A stretch of DNA of 64,000 bases, from NCBI GenBank assembly GCA_002304445.1, contig NEVA01000004.1, positions 1 through 64,000 on the forward strand, read 5' to 3'. Source of the stretch: Opitutia bacterium Tous-C4FEB (GTDB taxonomy: Bacteria; Verrucomicrobiota; Verrucomicrobiia; Opitutales; Opitutaceae). Below the pieces are notes generated by a model, which saw nothing but the letters and a program-made list of their open reading frames with translations, ran no database searches and was not told the origin of the DNA. The position numbers and the translations under genes were made by a program. This document shows, in pieces, positions 1 to 7,954 of this stretch (positions within the stretch are counted from its first letter, which is position 1; every line of letters starts with the position of its first letter).

Positions 1-171
1 GCGCTTTGGAAGCGTCTACAGGCCGCAAGTCCGGCCTCAGTCTTGAACCGCGGTTTTGCGATTGTGCGGGATGAAGCGGGCCGGCCCGTGATGCGTCGAG
101 CCGACGTTAAATCCGGGCAGAATTTGGCCGCAGAGTTTATGGATGGGACGGCTAAAGTCCGGGCGGAGTAG
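1..171 (+). CDS. xseA: Exodeoxyribonuclease VII large subunit, C-terminal end (partial)
   Basis: Frame 1 is open from the window edge to a TAG at 169-171. It encodes a 56-residue tail containing LNRGFAIVRDEAGRPV, then GQNLAAEF and DGTAKV. The run S-P-x-x-V-L-x-R-G-[FY]-A-I-V followed by a G-x-x-L/F-x-D-G segment is the conserved C-terminus of XseA. XseA, with XseB, degrades single-stranded DNA to oligonucleotides in the cytoplasm. The catalytic domain lies outside the window. This is a housekeeping gene, so the accessory, sugar-related region starts immediately to its right. Recognition comes from the sequence motif alone. Confidence 0.85.
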   Translation, partial: ALWKRLQAASPASVLNRGFAIVRDEAGRPVMRRADVKSGQNLAAEFMDGTAKVRAE

Positions 172-226
172 CATGGCGAGGGAGCGATGATTTCGCTTGG
201 CAGCGAGTGAGTGATAATAGTTATAA

Positions 227-273
227 GGTTTTGGGGCGGTCCGCGCCGATTCCCGGGCAGCCTCCCCAAAACC
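227..273 (+). promoter_or_regulatory. Stem-loop in the leader of the first TonB receptor
   Basis: GGTTTTGGGG (227-236) and CCCCAAAACC (264-273) are perfect 10-nt inverted repeats separated by 27 nt. The right arm ends 5 nt before the ATG at 279. In RNA this stem would sit directly against the start codon, so it could limit translation or be a protein-binding site. If translation began at the GTG at 207 instead, the stem would be inside the coding sequence. Confidence 0.5.
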
Positions 274-278
274 TCCCT

Positions 279-2666
279 ATGAACTCAATAATCCCATCCC
301 TCCGGGGCGCTGCTTTGGCGCGCGCCCTGTTTGTCGTGTTGAGCGCGACCGCGCTGCGAGCGCAGACGCAAAGTGCCGCCGCGGCTCGTCCCGCCGGCGA
401 AGAAGTGATCACGCTCTCCGAATTTCAGGTCTCGACGACCGCTGACAAGGGCTACCGGGCCGGCAATTCGGTTTCGGCGACCCGCATCAACACTCCGATC
501 AAGGACCTGCCGTTCGCGATCAGTGCGTTTACCCAGCAGTTCATCACGGACATCGGGGCACGCGATCTTTTCGATGTGGTGCAGTATGCTCCTGGTGTGA
601 CGAGTGCGGGCCGCGAGTTTAACGCCGGCAACGCCGTTTACGCGATCCGCGGCTTTGACCAGTCGCCGCAGCGCAACGGCTTTGTGGGCGAGGGCTACGT
701 GGACACGGTCAGCATCGAGCGCGTCGAGGTCGTCAAGGGGCCGTCCTCGGTGCTCTACGGCCAAGTCGCTCCCGGCGGCACGGTGAACTACATCACGAAA
801 CGTCCCGGCACGAAGGCTTCGACCAAAGTCAACGTACAGGCCGGCACCGACAGTTTCTGGCGCACGTCGGTCGACGTGAATCAGCCGCTGGTGGGCGACA
901 AAGTGCTTTTCCGTTTCAACGCCGCTTATGAAAACGGCTTCGAATACATCAAGCCGGGCGAGCAACGCACCGGAATTTTCACCCCCGTGGTCACCTGGCG
1001 CATCACGGACCGGATCGCGCTCACCGTGGACTACAGTAACTTTTCCCGGCGCGAAACTCCGCCCTCCGCGCAGATCAAGCCCAACATCCAAGTTGTGGGC
1101 GTGCGGCCGGCTAACGGAATTCTGAGTGCGACCGGCGTGCTCATCAACCCGCTCGACAACAGCGATCCCGGCTTCCTGACCTACTATCCGTTGCCCCGGG
1201 ATTTCAACTATCTCTCGAACAACGATAATCGCTTCTCCGATTATGAGTCGATCAATGCGGAGCTGACCGCAAAGCTGACGGATCACTGGAGCGCCCGGGC
1301 CAACTTCAACTGGAATAAACGCCGCGTCTCCCAGAAACTGACGGGTCTTGGCGGCGTGAGCATCACCGTGCCGACGAGCTACTATCCGGCCGGGGCAACG
1401 TTGCCGATCTCGGCGGCCAATTACCTCATCGGGGCGCGGGCTTACGCCGCCGATCTCTTGCAGAATCCGAATCTCGCGCTGCTCGCACCCGAGGCCCAAC
1501 TCGGCCGCCGCAAGCGCCTCCAGGAAAATTTCGGCCAAGGCAAAGCCTCACAGGTCGAGTTTGCCGGCGACTACACCTTGGGCGGCGTGAAGGTGAAGCC
1601 GCTCGTCGGCGCGCTCTACAACGAGTCGCGCGGTTACAGCCGCTTGCGCTCCAGCACGACGGCGAATTTCTTTCCCGTGTGGGACATGAAGAATCCCGCG
1701 ACCTGGGACCGTAACACCGACTTCGATGTGGCGGCCCAGCCGTTGACGACCAATAGCCGGGCCGTCACCCGCAACCAAGCGGGCTACGCGATCGTGAACA
1801 CGAGTTTCTTTGAAGATCGGTTGAACGCCGTCGTCGGCGCGCGTTACAACAAATCCTCGGGCTCCACGGATAACTTCCTGAATCCGGCCGGCAGTCTCGC
1901 CAAGGTCTCGACGAAGAAGACCACGCCCCAAGTCGGGCTCGGTTGGAAGGCCACCCGTGACGTGATGGTTTACGGTTCCTACAGCCAATCCTACGTGCTG
2001 AACGCGGCCGCGCTCACTCAAGCGAGCGTGCCGATCGGCCCGGCGTCACCCACGACTTCCGAGGGCTACGAGCTCGGCGTGAAGACCGATTTCCTCAACG
2101 GCCGGATTTCCTCGACCGTCGCGGTTTTCCAAATCGAGCAGAAGGACCGTATTTTGAATTTCAATTCCTTCAACGCGCTGGGCGTGACGGTGATCAACAG
2201 CCTGCAGGGCACGCTCGACCGCAGCCGCGGCATCGAGGCCGAGGTCACCTGGTCACCGATGGATAACTGGCAAGTATACGCCAGCGGCGCGATGAACGAC
2301 ATCCGCGTCACCCAAGTGCCGAAGGGCGTCGAGGTATTCCTCGGCTCGCATCCCGAAGCGACCGTCAAGGCGCTCTTCAACCTCTGGACGCGCTACTCGT
2401 TCACCAGCGACGCACTCAAGGGCTGGTGGGTCGGCGGCGGCTTCAACCATACGGGCAAGAAGGCGCAGCGGACCAACAATCCGAAGCTCTTCCTGCCGGC
2501 AGAGACGCTCTGGAACTCGGCGGTCGGCTACGATTGGAAGCAGAATGGCCGGTCGATGAACCTCGCGCTGAACTGGCAGAATATGGAGGACATCGAGTAT
2601 TTCCCGGCCAACCAGCAGCGCGGTCTGCCCGGCCGCGCCGTGCTCTCGCTTACGACGAAATTCTGA
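279..2666 (+). CDS. TonB-dependent receptor (siderophore-receptor type)
   Basis: This is an outer-membrane gated beta-barrel, 795 aa from the ATG at 279. I prefer this start to the GTG at 207 because it puts a normal signal peptide at the N-terminus (MNSIIPSLRG, hydrophobic stretch, ALRAQ cleavage region). The mature protein begins with EEVITLSEFQVST, a TonB-box-like stretch shared in pattern with the other receptors here. The plug domain follows (about residues 50-180, with RGFDQSPQRNGFVG and VEVVKGPSSVLYGQ), then a barrel ending in the aromatic residue expected for BamA recognition (LTTKF). The plug motifs resemble FhuE/siderophore receptors, but in this lineage such receptors are also used for glycans, so the ligand is unknown. 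It stands alone between xseA and msrB, with a strong terminator after it. Confidence 0.9.
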   Translation: MNSIIPSLRGAALARALFVVLSATALRAQTQSAAAARPAGEEVITLSEFQVSTTADKGYRAGNSVSATRINTPIKDLPFAISAFTQQFITDIGARDLFDVVQYAPGVTSAGREFNAGNAVYAIRGFDQSPQRNGFVGEGYVDTVSIERVEVVKGPSSVLYGQVAPGGTVNYITKRPGTKASTKVNVQAGTDSFWRTSVDVNQPLVGDKVLFRFNAAYENGFEYIKPGEQRTGIFTPVVTWRITDRIALTVDYSNFSRRETPPSAQIKPNIQVVGVRPANGILSATGVLINPLDNSDPGFLTYYPLPRDFNYLSNNDNRFSDYESINAELTAKLTDHWSARANFNWNKRRVSQKLTGLGGVSITVPTSYYPAGATLPISAANYLIGARAYAADLLQNPNLALLAPEAQLGRRKRLQENFGQGKASQVEFAGDYTLGGVKVKPLVGALYNESRGYSRLRSSTTANFFPVWDMKNPATWDRNTDFDVAAQPLTTNSRAVTRNQAGYAIVNTSFFEDRLNAVVGARYNKSSGSTDNFLNPAGSLAKVSTKKTTPQVGLGWKATRDVMVYGSYSQSYVLNAAALTQASVPIGPASPTTSEGYELGVKTDFLNGRISSTVAVFQIEQKDRILNFNSFNALGVTVINSLQGTLDRSRGIEAEVTWSPMDNWQVYASGAMNDIRVTQVPKGVEVFLGSHPEATVKALFNLWTRYSFTSDALKGWWVGGGFNHTGKKAQRTNNPKLFLPAETLWNSAVGYDWKQNGRSMNLALNWQNMEDIEYFPANQQRGLPGRAVLSLTTKF

Positions 2667-2715
2667 TCGTCGCGCACCGTCTGCGCCTGAGCGCGGACGG
2701 TGGGTGACTGAGGCA

Positions 2716-2742
2716 GGGCGGGTCTCTGACCCGCCCTTTTTT
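2716..2742 (+). terminator. Rho-independent terminator after the first TonB receptor
   Basis: GGGCGGGTC-TCT-GACCCGCCC (2716-2736) is a perfect 9-bp stem with a 3-nt loop, followed directly by six T. It lies 50 bp after the receptor stop codon. The stem is also a copy of the interspersed GGGCGGGTC/GACCCGCCC repeat found elsewhere in the window. Confidence 0.85.
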
Positions 2743-2789
2743 GTGTCGTCGCGCGACGAGACCCGGAGCCGATGGCGGGCGGCGCTCAT

Positions 2790-2815
2790 GAGGGCGGGTC
2801 GGAGACCCTGTCCTG
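2790..2815. repeat. Interspersed GGGCGGGTC repeat, inverted copy
   Basis: AGGGCGGGTCGGAGACCCTG continues into TCCT and matches the reverse complement of the copy at 10663. Together with the terminator stem at 2716 it makes a pair of oppositely oriented copies between the TonB receptor and msrB. No gene is visible in 2667-2879. Confidence 0.6.
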
Positions 2816-2879
2816 CGTCTTCTCCGGCGGCGGCCCGGCGCTGGAATATTTTTGATTCGGTGCTACGCTCATCGGGACA

Positions 2880-3509
2880 ATGAAACTCTCACTCGCTCTG
2901 TCGCTCGCTGCGGTGGCCGTTGCCACCGGTTTCTCTTATGCCGCTATGAAAACGAATGCTTCCGAATCCACCGTGGTTCCCGCCAAAGACGCCCTCGACT
3001 GCAAGCCGGGCGAAGTTTCGGCGTGCGGGTTGCCGTCCAACGTCGTCATCGACCTCAGCAAGACGAAGGTCCAGCGCACCGATGCCGATTGGCGCGGTCG
3101 GCTCACGCCGATCCAGTATCGCGTCGCGCGGCAGCAAGGCACGGAGCCGCCGTTTCAGAACGAGTATTGGAACCACCATGAGGACGGCGTCTATTTTTCC
3201 GTGTGCAGCGACACGCCGCTGTTTGATTCGCGGGACAAGTTCGACAGCGGCACCGGTTGGCCGAGTTTCACGAAGCCGATCGAGAAAGCGTTCGTCGGCG
3301 AACACATCGACACGAGCTACGGGATGCGGCGCGTCGAGGTTCATGTGACCGTGGACGGCGCGCATTTGGGCCATGTTTTTGAAGACGGACCGCGCGCGAA
3401 AGGCGGGCTGCGTTACTGCATCAACAGCGCGTCGCTGCGGTTCGTCCCGCGCAAGGCGTATGAAGCGTGGGTGGCGAAGAATCAGGCGGGCGCGGTGGCG
3501 GCGAAGTAG
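2880..3509 (+). CDS. msrB: Peptide-methionine (R)-S-oxide reductase, exported
   Basis: The 209-aa protein has an N-terminal hydrophobic signal ([21 protein letters not shown]) and then a complete MsrB domain from about residue 70. That domain includes [12 protein letters not shown] (about 119-130), HLGHVFEDG and [11 protein letters not shown], with the catalytic cysteine at 180. MsrB reduces methionine-R-sulfoxide in oxidised proteins; the signal places it in the periplasm or on the membrane. The zinc-binding CxxC pairs of many MsrBs are absent. VCSDTPLF (Cys109) leaves one cysteine that could resolve the disulfide. An exported MsrB would need an electron donor such as a thioredoxin-like membrane system, and none is visible nearby. 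The stop codon TAG runs into a truncated copy of the GGGCGGGTC repeat. Confidence 0.92.
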   Translation: MKLSLALSLAAVAVATGFSYAAMKTNASESTVVPAKDALDCKPGEVSACGLPSNVVIDLSKTKVQRTDADWRGRLTPIQYRVARQQGTEPPFQNEYWNHHEDGVYFSVCSDTPLFDSRDKFDSGTGWPSFTKPIEKAFVGEHIDTSYGMRRVEVHVTVDGAHLGHVFEDGPRAKGGLRYCINSASLRFVPRKAYEAWVAKNQAGAVAAK

Positions 3510-3529
3510 GGGCGGGTCTTCACGAGTTT

Positions 3530-3615
3530 GTCATTGCGAGGAGGCCGTAGGCCGACGCGGCAATCCAGCTGGCGTCTCTGGTGGATCGCCGCGTCGCCAC
3601 GCTCCTCGCGATGAC
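3530..3615. repeat. Palindromic GTCATTGCGAGGAG element, complete copy
   Basis: The 86-bp element opens with GTCATTGCGAGGAG and closes with CTCCTCGCGATGAC, its reverse complement apart from one base. Inside are a second inverted pair (GACGCGGCAATCCAG and CTGG-GGATCGCCGCGTC). It would fold into a long cruciform or hairpin. It lies between the msrB stop and the stop codon of the GIY-YIG gene, only 2 bp from the latter, so it could also end transcription from both sides. Confidence 0.85.
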
Positions 3616-3617
3616 GA

Positions 3618-3944
3618 TCATGGGGGCGGCGACGGGTCGAACCAGCCTTCGCTCAGGTCTCGCCACTCGGGGTTCACTTTTTCTATCAGCGCGATCTTTT
3701 TCACGCGCGAACCGGCTTTGAGCTGTTTCTCTCGGGCGATAGCGAGGGCTATGTCGCCATAGTCTTCGAAATAGACGAGCCGATCGACTTCGTAACGCTG
3801 GGTAAAACTCGAAGACGTTCGGGAGTTTTCCGGGTGTTGGTGCTGCCACGTGAGGCGCTCCAGGCTGTTGGTCACGCCGATGTAGAGCGTGCCGTTTTTC
3901 CGACTCGCGAGAATATAGACCCAGTAGGTCTTCCGGGTGCTCAT
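3618..3944 (-). CDS. GIY-YIG nuclease family protein, bracketed by palindromic repeats
   Basis: The 108-aa protein is a stand-alone GIY-YIG domain of the small UPF0213/YhbQ-like type. It has VYILASRKNGTLYIG (the GIY...YIG pair), then SLERLTWQH carrying the conserved Arg, and REKQLKAGSRVKKIALI carrying the conserved Glu, followed by NPEWRDLSEGW. The fold nicks or cuts DNA in better-known members; for this small family the cellular role is not established. The start ATG at 3942-3944 fits family length. The gene is flanked at both ends by GTCATTGCGAGGAG palindromes (2 bp from its stop, 38 bp from its start), with more copies beyond. This arrangement suggests that gene and repeats form one unit. 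Confidence 0.9.
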   Translation of the reverse strand: MSTRKTYWVYILASRKNGTLYIGVTNSLERLTWQHQHPENSRTSSSFTQRYEVDRLVYFEDYGDIALAIAREKQLKAGSRVKKIALIEKVNPEWRDLSEGWFDPSPPP

Positions 3945-3982
3945 CGCCCGGGCAGGCTGATTTTTCCCTGAACCATTTGCCC

Positions 3983-4237
3983 GTCATTGCGAGGAGCTTA
4001 ACGACGTGGCAATCCATCCGTGTGATGTCGGCGCCCATCGCGCTCTTCATCCCGATGAAAATCTGCCGTGCTATGAGGGCATGGCAGATGAGAAGGCGCG
4101 CTTTGCGCCGGAGATTTCTAGCTGGATTGCCGCGTCTCGCTCCGCGCTCCTCGCAGCGACAGGGCACGGAAATGAGGGCGCTGGCGCGCCTGAGGGGAAG
4201 TGATGGATTGCCGCGTCGCTGCGCTCCTCGCAATGAC
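3983..4237. repeat. Array of GTCATTGCGAGGAG half-elements filling a 326-bp gap
   Basis: Three copies of the repeat lie between the GIY-YIG start and the next gene. A forward copy starts at 3983 (GTCATTGCGAGGAGCTTAAC then GGCAATCCA). An inverted copy lies at 4121-4160 (GCTGGATTGCCGCGTC to CTCCTCGCAGCGAC). A second inverted copy lies at 4203-4237 (GGATTGCCGCGTCGCTGCG to CTCCTCGCAATGAC). The copies differ from each other by several bases, so the array is not recent. No convincing gene lies in 3945-4270; the ORFs drawn there are short or antisense. Confidence 0.8.
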
Positions 4238-4270
4238 AGGGCTAAAGCGAGGGCGCGCGCGACGACTCGT

Positions 4271-5440
4271 TCACAGCGTCGGAAACTTCACCCACTTCGC
4301 TCCGGCTTTGCCGCTCTTCACGGCGGTCTCGATGAAGGCCATGCCGGCCAAGCCGTCGGTGATCGTCGGGAAATCGTAGCCTTCCTTCGGGGCTTTGCGG
4401 CCTTCGATGGAATCGGCGATGGCGACGGCGGCGCTGCGATAGACGTTCGCAAAGGCTTCGATGAAACCCTCGGGGTGCGCGAAGGGCGTGCGCGTCGCTC
4501 CGGCTGCGGCCGCGCTCACATAGCTGTTGCCGCGACGGTAAACTTGCTGCGGGGCGTCGGCTTTTTTCCAGATGAGCTCGTTGGGGTTCTCTTGGAACCA
4601 CTGGAGCGAGCCCTTGGTGCCGAAGACGCGGATGTTGAGGTTGTTTTCCTCACCGCTCGAAATCTGCGAGGCGAAGAGGATGCCTTTCACGCCGCCGCTG
4701 AAGCGCACGAGGCAGTTGCCGTCGTCATCGAGGAGGCGGCCGGGGATGAAGGTCGAAAGCTCGGCGCAGATCGACTCGACCTCGAGGCCGGTGATGTAGC
4801 GGGCGAGGTTATGCGCGTGGGTGCCGATGTCGCCCATGCAGTTGGAGACGCCGGAGACGTTGGGGTCCATGCGCCAGTTGGCGATTTTGCTCACGGTCTT
4901 CGCTTCGAGCGCGGTGATCGCGTAGCCCTGCGGATACTCGACGACGATCTTCATGAGCTGGCCGAGCTTGCCGCTGCGGACCCACTCGCGGGCTTCTTTT
5001 ACCATCGGGTAACCGGTGTAGTTGTGCGTGAGCGCGAAGACCTTGCCGGTCTTCTTGACGACGTCGCGGAGCTTGCGGCCCTCGGCGAGGGTGAAGCAGA
5101 GCGGCTTGTCGCACACGACGTGGAAGCCGGCCTCGAGAAACGTCTTCGCGATGGGGGCGTGGGTGTTGTTGCGCGTGACGATCGAGACGAAGTCGATGCG
5201 TTCGTCGGCGGGGAGGGCGGCCTCGGCCTTGGCCATCTCCTGGTAGGTCGCGTAAACGCGGCTCGGATCGAGGAAGAGGTCTTCGCCGGAGGCTTTGGAT
5301 TTGGCGGGATCGGAGGAGAAGCAACCGGCGACGAGATCGATCTCGCCGTCGAGCCGTGCGGCCATGCGGTGGACGGCGCCGATGAAGGCGCCACGCCCGC
5401 CGCCGATCATACCCATGCGGAGTTTGCGGTTAAGTTTCAT
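4271..5440 (-). CDS. Gfo/Idh/MocA family oxidoreductase (389 aa)
   Basis: A cytoplasmic NAD(P)-dependent sugar or cyclitol dehydrogenase of the Gfo/Idh/MocA family. The N-terminal Rossmann fold carries GMIGGGRG (about residues 10-17). The catalytic lysine lies in CDKPL (Lys112), where most relatives have EKP. A C-terminal substrate domain includes GDIGTHAHNLARYITG, whose Asp/His are the usual active-site residues. There is no signal peptide. It heads leftward, with a second family member and an isomerase-like gene upstream on the same strand (gaps of 88 and 131 bp), probably one transcription unit. Such trios oxidise a sugar at C3 and act on the keto product. The exact substrate cannot be read from the sequence. 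Confidence 0.9.
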   Translation of the reverse strand: MKLNRKLRMGMIGGGRGAFIGAVHRMAARLDGEIDLVAGCFSSDPAKSKASGEDLFLDPSRVYATYQEMAKAEAALPADERIDFVSIVTRNNTHAPIAKTFLEAGFHVVCDKPLCFTLAEGRKLRDVVKKTGKVFALTHNYTGYPMVKEAREWVRSGKLGQLMKIVVEYPQGYAITALEAKTVSKIANWRMDPNVSGVSNCMGDIGTHAHNLARYITGLEVESICAELSTFIPGRLLDDDGNCLVRFSGGVKGILFASQISSGEENNLNIRVFGTKGSLQWFQENPNELIWKKADAPQQVYRRGNSYVSAAAAGATRTPFAHPEGFIEAFANVYRSAAVAIADSIEGRKAPKEGYDFPTITDGLAGMAFIETAVKSGKAGAKWVKFPTL

Positions 5441-5528
5441 AGAGGAGAGCTGAGGGTCTTGAGTGCCAGTGTGCGTGAGCGAGCCGATGTTCGAACCACT
5501 TGCTTTCGCTCGCGGCTACGAAAAAAAA

Positions 5529-6611
5529 TCAAAGCGCCACCGGCTTACCCGTCGCCGCCGACTTGTAGGCGCCGTCGATGATCTTCATCAGCGCGAGGGC
5601 TTGGGCCGGGGTGTTGAGCGGTTTCTCGGTGCCTTCGAGGGTGCGGATGAAGTTCAGCGCGGAACGCGCGCGGCCCATCGTCTCGTCGGGGCTGACCACG
5701 ATGTCGCGGTTCACTTGGCGACCGTGTTCGAGGGTGTAGAGTTGGCAGTCGTCTTGTGCGGTGGAGTCGATGCCGTTGGTGCCGAAGAGGCGACGGACCA
5801 TGCCGCCGGCTTTGGAGCCTTGGAACGTCACGGAGACTTCCTCGCGTTGGTTCATCTCGGCCCACGACACGGCGAAGTTCATCGATTGGCCGGTCTTGAA
5901 GGTGATGAAGCCGTGCGCGGCGGCCTCGACGTCGGTCGTGCCTTTCTCGACATCGGGGATACCCCACGGGCCTTTGAACGCTTTGTTATCGATGTGGTCG
6001 TGGTAGGTGCGCGCGAGGATGTGCGCGGGCTCGGGGTAGCCCATGAAGTGGAGCCCAAGGTCGATCATGTGGAGGAGGTCGATGAGCGGGCCGCCGCCGG
6101 ACAGGGCCTTGGTGGTGAACCAGCCGCCGAAGCCGGGGATGCCGGCGCGACGGATCCATTTCGCCTGACAGGTGTTGATGGTGCCGACGGTGCCGGCGGC
6201 GATGTAGTCCATCATCGCGTAGCTCTCGGGGCGGGCGCGGTTGTTGAAATTAAACATCAGCGTCTTCTTCGCCTTTTCGGCGGTGGTCTTCATGACCGCC
6301 ATTTCCTTGGCGCTGAGGGCGGGGGGCTTTTCGCAGAAAACGTGTTTGCCGGCTTTGAGCGCCTGGAGGGCGAGGGGGGCGTGGAATTTGTTGGGGACGA
6401 TGATCGAGACGGCGTCGAGCTCGGGCACGGCCTTAAGCATGGCGGTGACGTCGGTGAAGACGCGGCCGATCTGGTGCTTGGCGGCGGCGCGGTCGGCGGC
6501 GGCCTGGTTGACGTCGCAGAGGGCGACGATTTCGGCGCCGGCCTGGCGGAAGCCGCTGGCGTGATAACCGGCCATGCCGCCGGCTCCGATGATGGCGATT
6601 TTGGTGCTCAT
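5529..6611 (-). CDS. Gfo/Idh/MocA family oxidoreductase (360 aa)
   Basis: A second dehydrogenase of the same family, not closely similar to its neighbour. It starts MSTKIAIIGAGGMAGYH (nucleotide-binding glycines), has the classical FCEKPPALS lysine motif near residue 95, and GGPLIDLLHMIDLGLHFMG as the substrate-side His region. It is cytoplasmic and probably NAD(P)-linked. It lies between the 389-aa paralogue and a TIM-barrel isomerase-like gene on the same strand, so the three probably handle one sugar. The start ATG at 6611 gives the standard N-terminus; there is no Shine-Dalgarno sequence. Confidence 0.9.
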   Translation of the reverse strand: MSTKIAIIGAGGMAGYHASGFRQAGAEIVALCDVNQAAADRAAAKHQIGRVFTDVTAMLKAVPELDAVSIIVPNKFHAPLALQALKAGKHVFCEKPPALSAKEMAVMKTTAEKAKKTLMFNFNNRARPESYAMMDYIAAGTVGTINTCQAKWIRRAGIPGFGGWFTTKALSGGGPLIDLLHMIDLGLHFMGYPEPAHILARTYHDHIDNKAFKGPWGIPDVEKGTTDVEAAAHGFITFKTGQSMNFAVSWAEMNQREEVSVTFQGSKAGGMVRRLFGTNGIDSTAQDDCQLYTLEHGRQVNRDIVVSPDETMGRARSALNFIRTLEGTEKPLNTPAQALALMKIIDGAYKSAATGKPVAL

Positions 6612-6648
6612 AAAATCAAATGGGAAAGGTGACGGAGAAAGACGGGTG

Positions 6649-6724
6649 GCCCACGGAACACACGGACTACACGGAAAGGAAAACGGGCTCTAATTCTTCC
6701 GTGTATTCCGTGTGTTCCGTGGGC
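6649..6724. repeat. Near-perfect 28-nt inverted repeat between two genes
   Basis: The left arm 6649-6676 begins GCCCACGGAACACACGG. The right arm 6697-6724 is its reverse complement with one mismatch in 28. The arms are themselves built from short CACGGA-like repeats. The 20-nt centre (6677-6696) is not conserved within the palindrome. It sits in the 131-bp gap between the isomerase-like gene and the Gfo/Idh gene, inside the presumed operon, where it could stabilise or attenuate the mRNA. Confidence 0.8.
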
Positions 6725-6742
6725 AAAAGGGTTTGAAGTTGT

Positions 6743-7786
6743 TTACTGGTTTTTCTTGTCGAATTGCGCGTCGAAGATGATCGCGCTCGATGGGAAATCG
6801 ACTTTGCGGACGAAGGCGGAGGCCTCGGTGGCGCCGTGGACGCGGTCCATGCGGCTGTCTTCCCACTCGACGGAAAGCGGGCCGCGATAGCCGACGTCAT
6901 TGAGCGCTACGATGATCTCCTCGAAGTTGATGTCGCCGTGACCGAGGGAGCGGAAGTCCCAGTAGCGGCGGGCGTCGCCGAAGCTGACGTGGCCGCCGAA
7001 GACGCCGACCGTGCCATCGCCGTGGCCCCACCACACGTCCTTCATGTGCATGTGGAAAATGCGCGGACCAAACGCGCGGATGAACTTCACGTAGTCCACG
7101 CCCTGGTAGCCGAGGTGGGACGGGTCGTAGTTGAAGCCGAAACGCTTGTGGCCCTTCACGGCGTCGATCGCGCGTTGGGAGCTGGCGAGATCGAACGCGA
7201 TTTCGGTGGGGTGAACCTCGAGCGCGAAGTTCACGTTAGATTTCTCGAAAGCCTCAAGGATCGGGCCGAAGCGTTTGCCGAAGTCGGCGAAACCGGCGTC
7301 CCAGAACGCCTGTGACGTGGGCGGGAAGGCGTAGATCGAGTGCCAGATGGAGGAACCGGTGAAGCCGTTCACGACGGCGGGGAAGTCGTCGGTGCTTTGG
7401 CGGCCGGGCTTGGCGTCGAAGAAGGCGCGGGCGGCGCGACCGGCGGTGATCATCTTGCGGGCGGCGCGCTTGCGGACGCCTTCGGGATCACCGTCGCCCC
7501 AGATATCGGCGGGGAGAATGGACTGATGGCGCTCGTCGATCCGGTCGCAGATCGCTTGGCCAACGAGGTGGCTGGAGATGGCGTAACAGGTGAGGCCGTG
7601 GTCCTTCAGCAGCGCCCATTTGTCGTGGACGTATTTTTTGGAACTGGCGGCGGCATCGACGTCGAAGTGGTCGCCCCAGCAGGCGAGTTCGACGCCGTCG
7701 TAGCCCATGCTCTTGGCGAGCGGCGCGAGTTTTTCGAGGGGAAGATCGGCCCATTGGCCGGTGAAGAGGGTGACGGGACGTGGCAT
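6743..7786 (-). CDS. Sugar phosphate isomerase/epimerase-like TIM barrel (347 aa)
   Basis: A member of the xylose isomerase-like/AP endonuclease 2 superfamily. Metal-ligand motifs are in order: [16 protein letters not shown] near the N-terminus, [42 protein letters not shown], and [19 protein letters not shown] near the C-terminus. The acidic and His residues at these strand ends bind a divalent metal and interconvert keto and aldo sugars or epimers. It is cytoplasmic, with no signal. It is the first gene of the leftward run with two Gfo/Idh dehydrogenases, the same partners seen in keto-glycoside and inositol pathways. The substrate is unknown. Confidence 0.88.
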   Translation of the reverse strand: MPRPVTLFTGQWADLPLEKLAPLAKSMGYDGVELACWGDHFDVDAAASSKKYVHDKWALLKDHGLTCYAISSHLVGQAICDRIDERHQSILPADIWGDGDPEGVRKRAARKMITAGRAARAFFDAKPGRQSTDDFPAVVNGFTGSSIWHSIYAFPPTSQAFWDAGFADFGKRFGPILEAFEKSNVNFALEVHPTEIAFDLASSQRAIDAVKGHKRFGFNYDPSHLGYQGVDYVKFIRAFGPRIFHMHMKDVWWGHGDGTVGVFGGHVSFGDARRYWDFRSLGHGDINFEEIIVALNDVGYRGPLSVEWEDSRMDRVHGATEASAFVRKVDFPSSAIIFDAQFDKKNQ

Positions 7787-7954
7787 GTTTTTAGGAGGTT
7801 TTAAGGATTAAGGGGAAAGCATTAAAGGGCACCGAAAGGGCGATTCAGGGGTGACGGGCGCGCGGGCGGCAAGCGGATTGTTTTTTGGGATTTTTTTTGG
7901 GATGGAAAGCGGTTCGGGCTTCGCGCCGGCCGAGAATTGGGCCATTTTTGGAGG

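Noticed and set aside
197-227. Promoter TTGGCA / TATAAG before the first TonB receptor
   Set aside because: The spacing is about 19 bp and the match is weak; comparable matches occur by chance, so no promoter is called.
3618-3944. Homing endonuclease in an intron
   Set aside because: No interrupted gene or intron structure surrounds it. The protein is the short free-standing GIY-YIG type without a DNA-recognition tail.
3983-4237. CRISPR array
   Set aside because: Copies are in both orientations, irregularly spaced and divergent. There are no regular spacers or cas genes.
3977-5581. 534-aa plus-strand ORF
   Set aside because: It lies antisense to the Gfo/Idh gene and across repeats. Its composition (Gly/Val/Asp/Arg-rich, no family motifs) is that of an antisense shadow in high-GC DNA.
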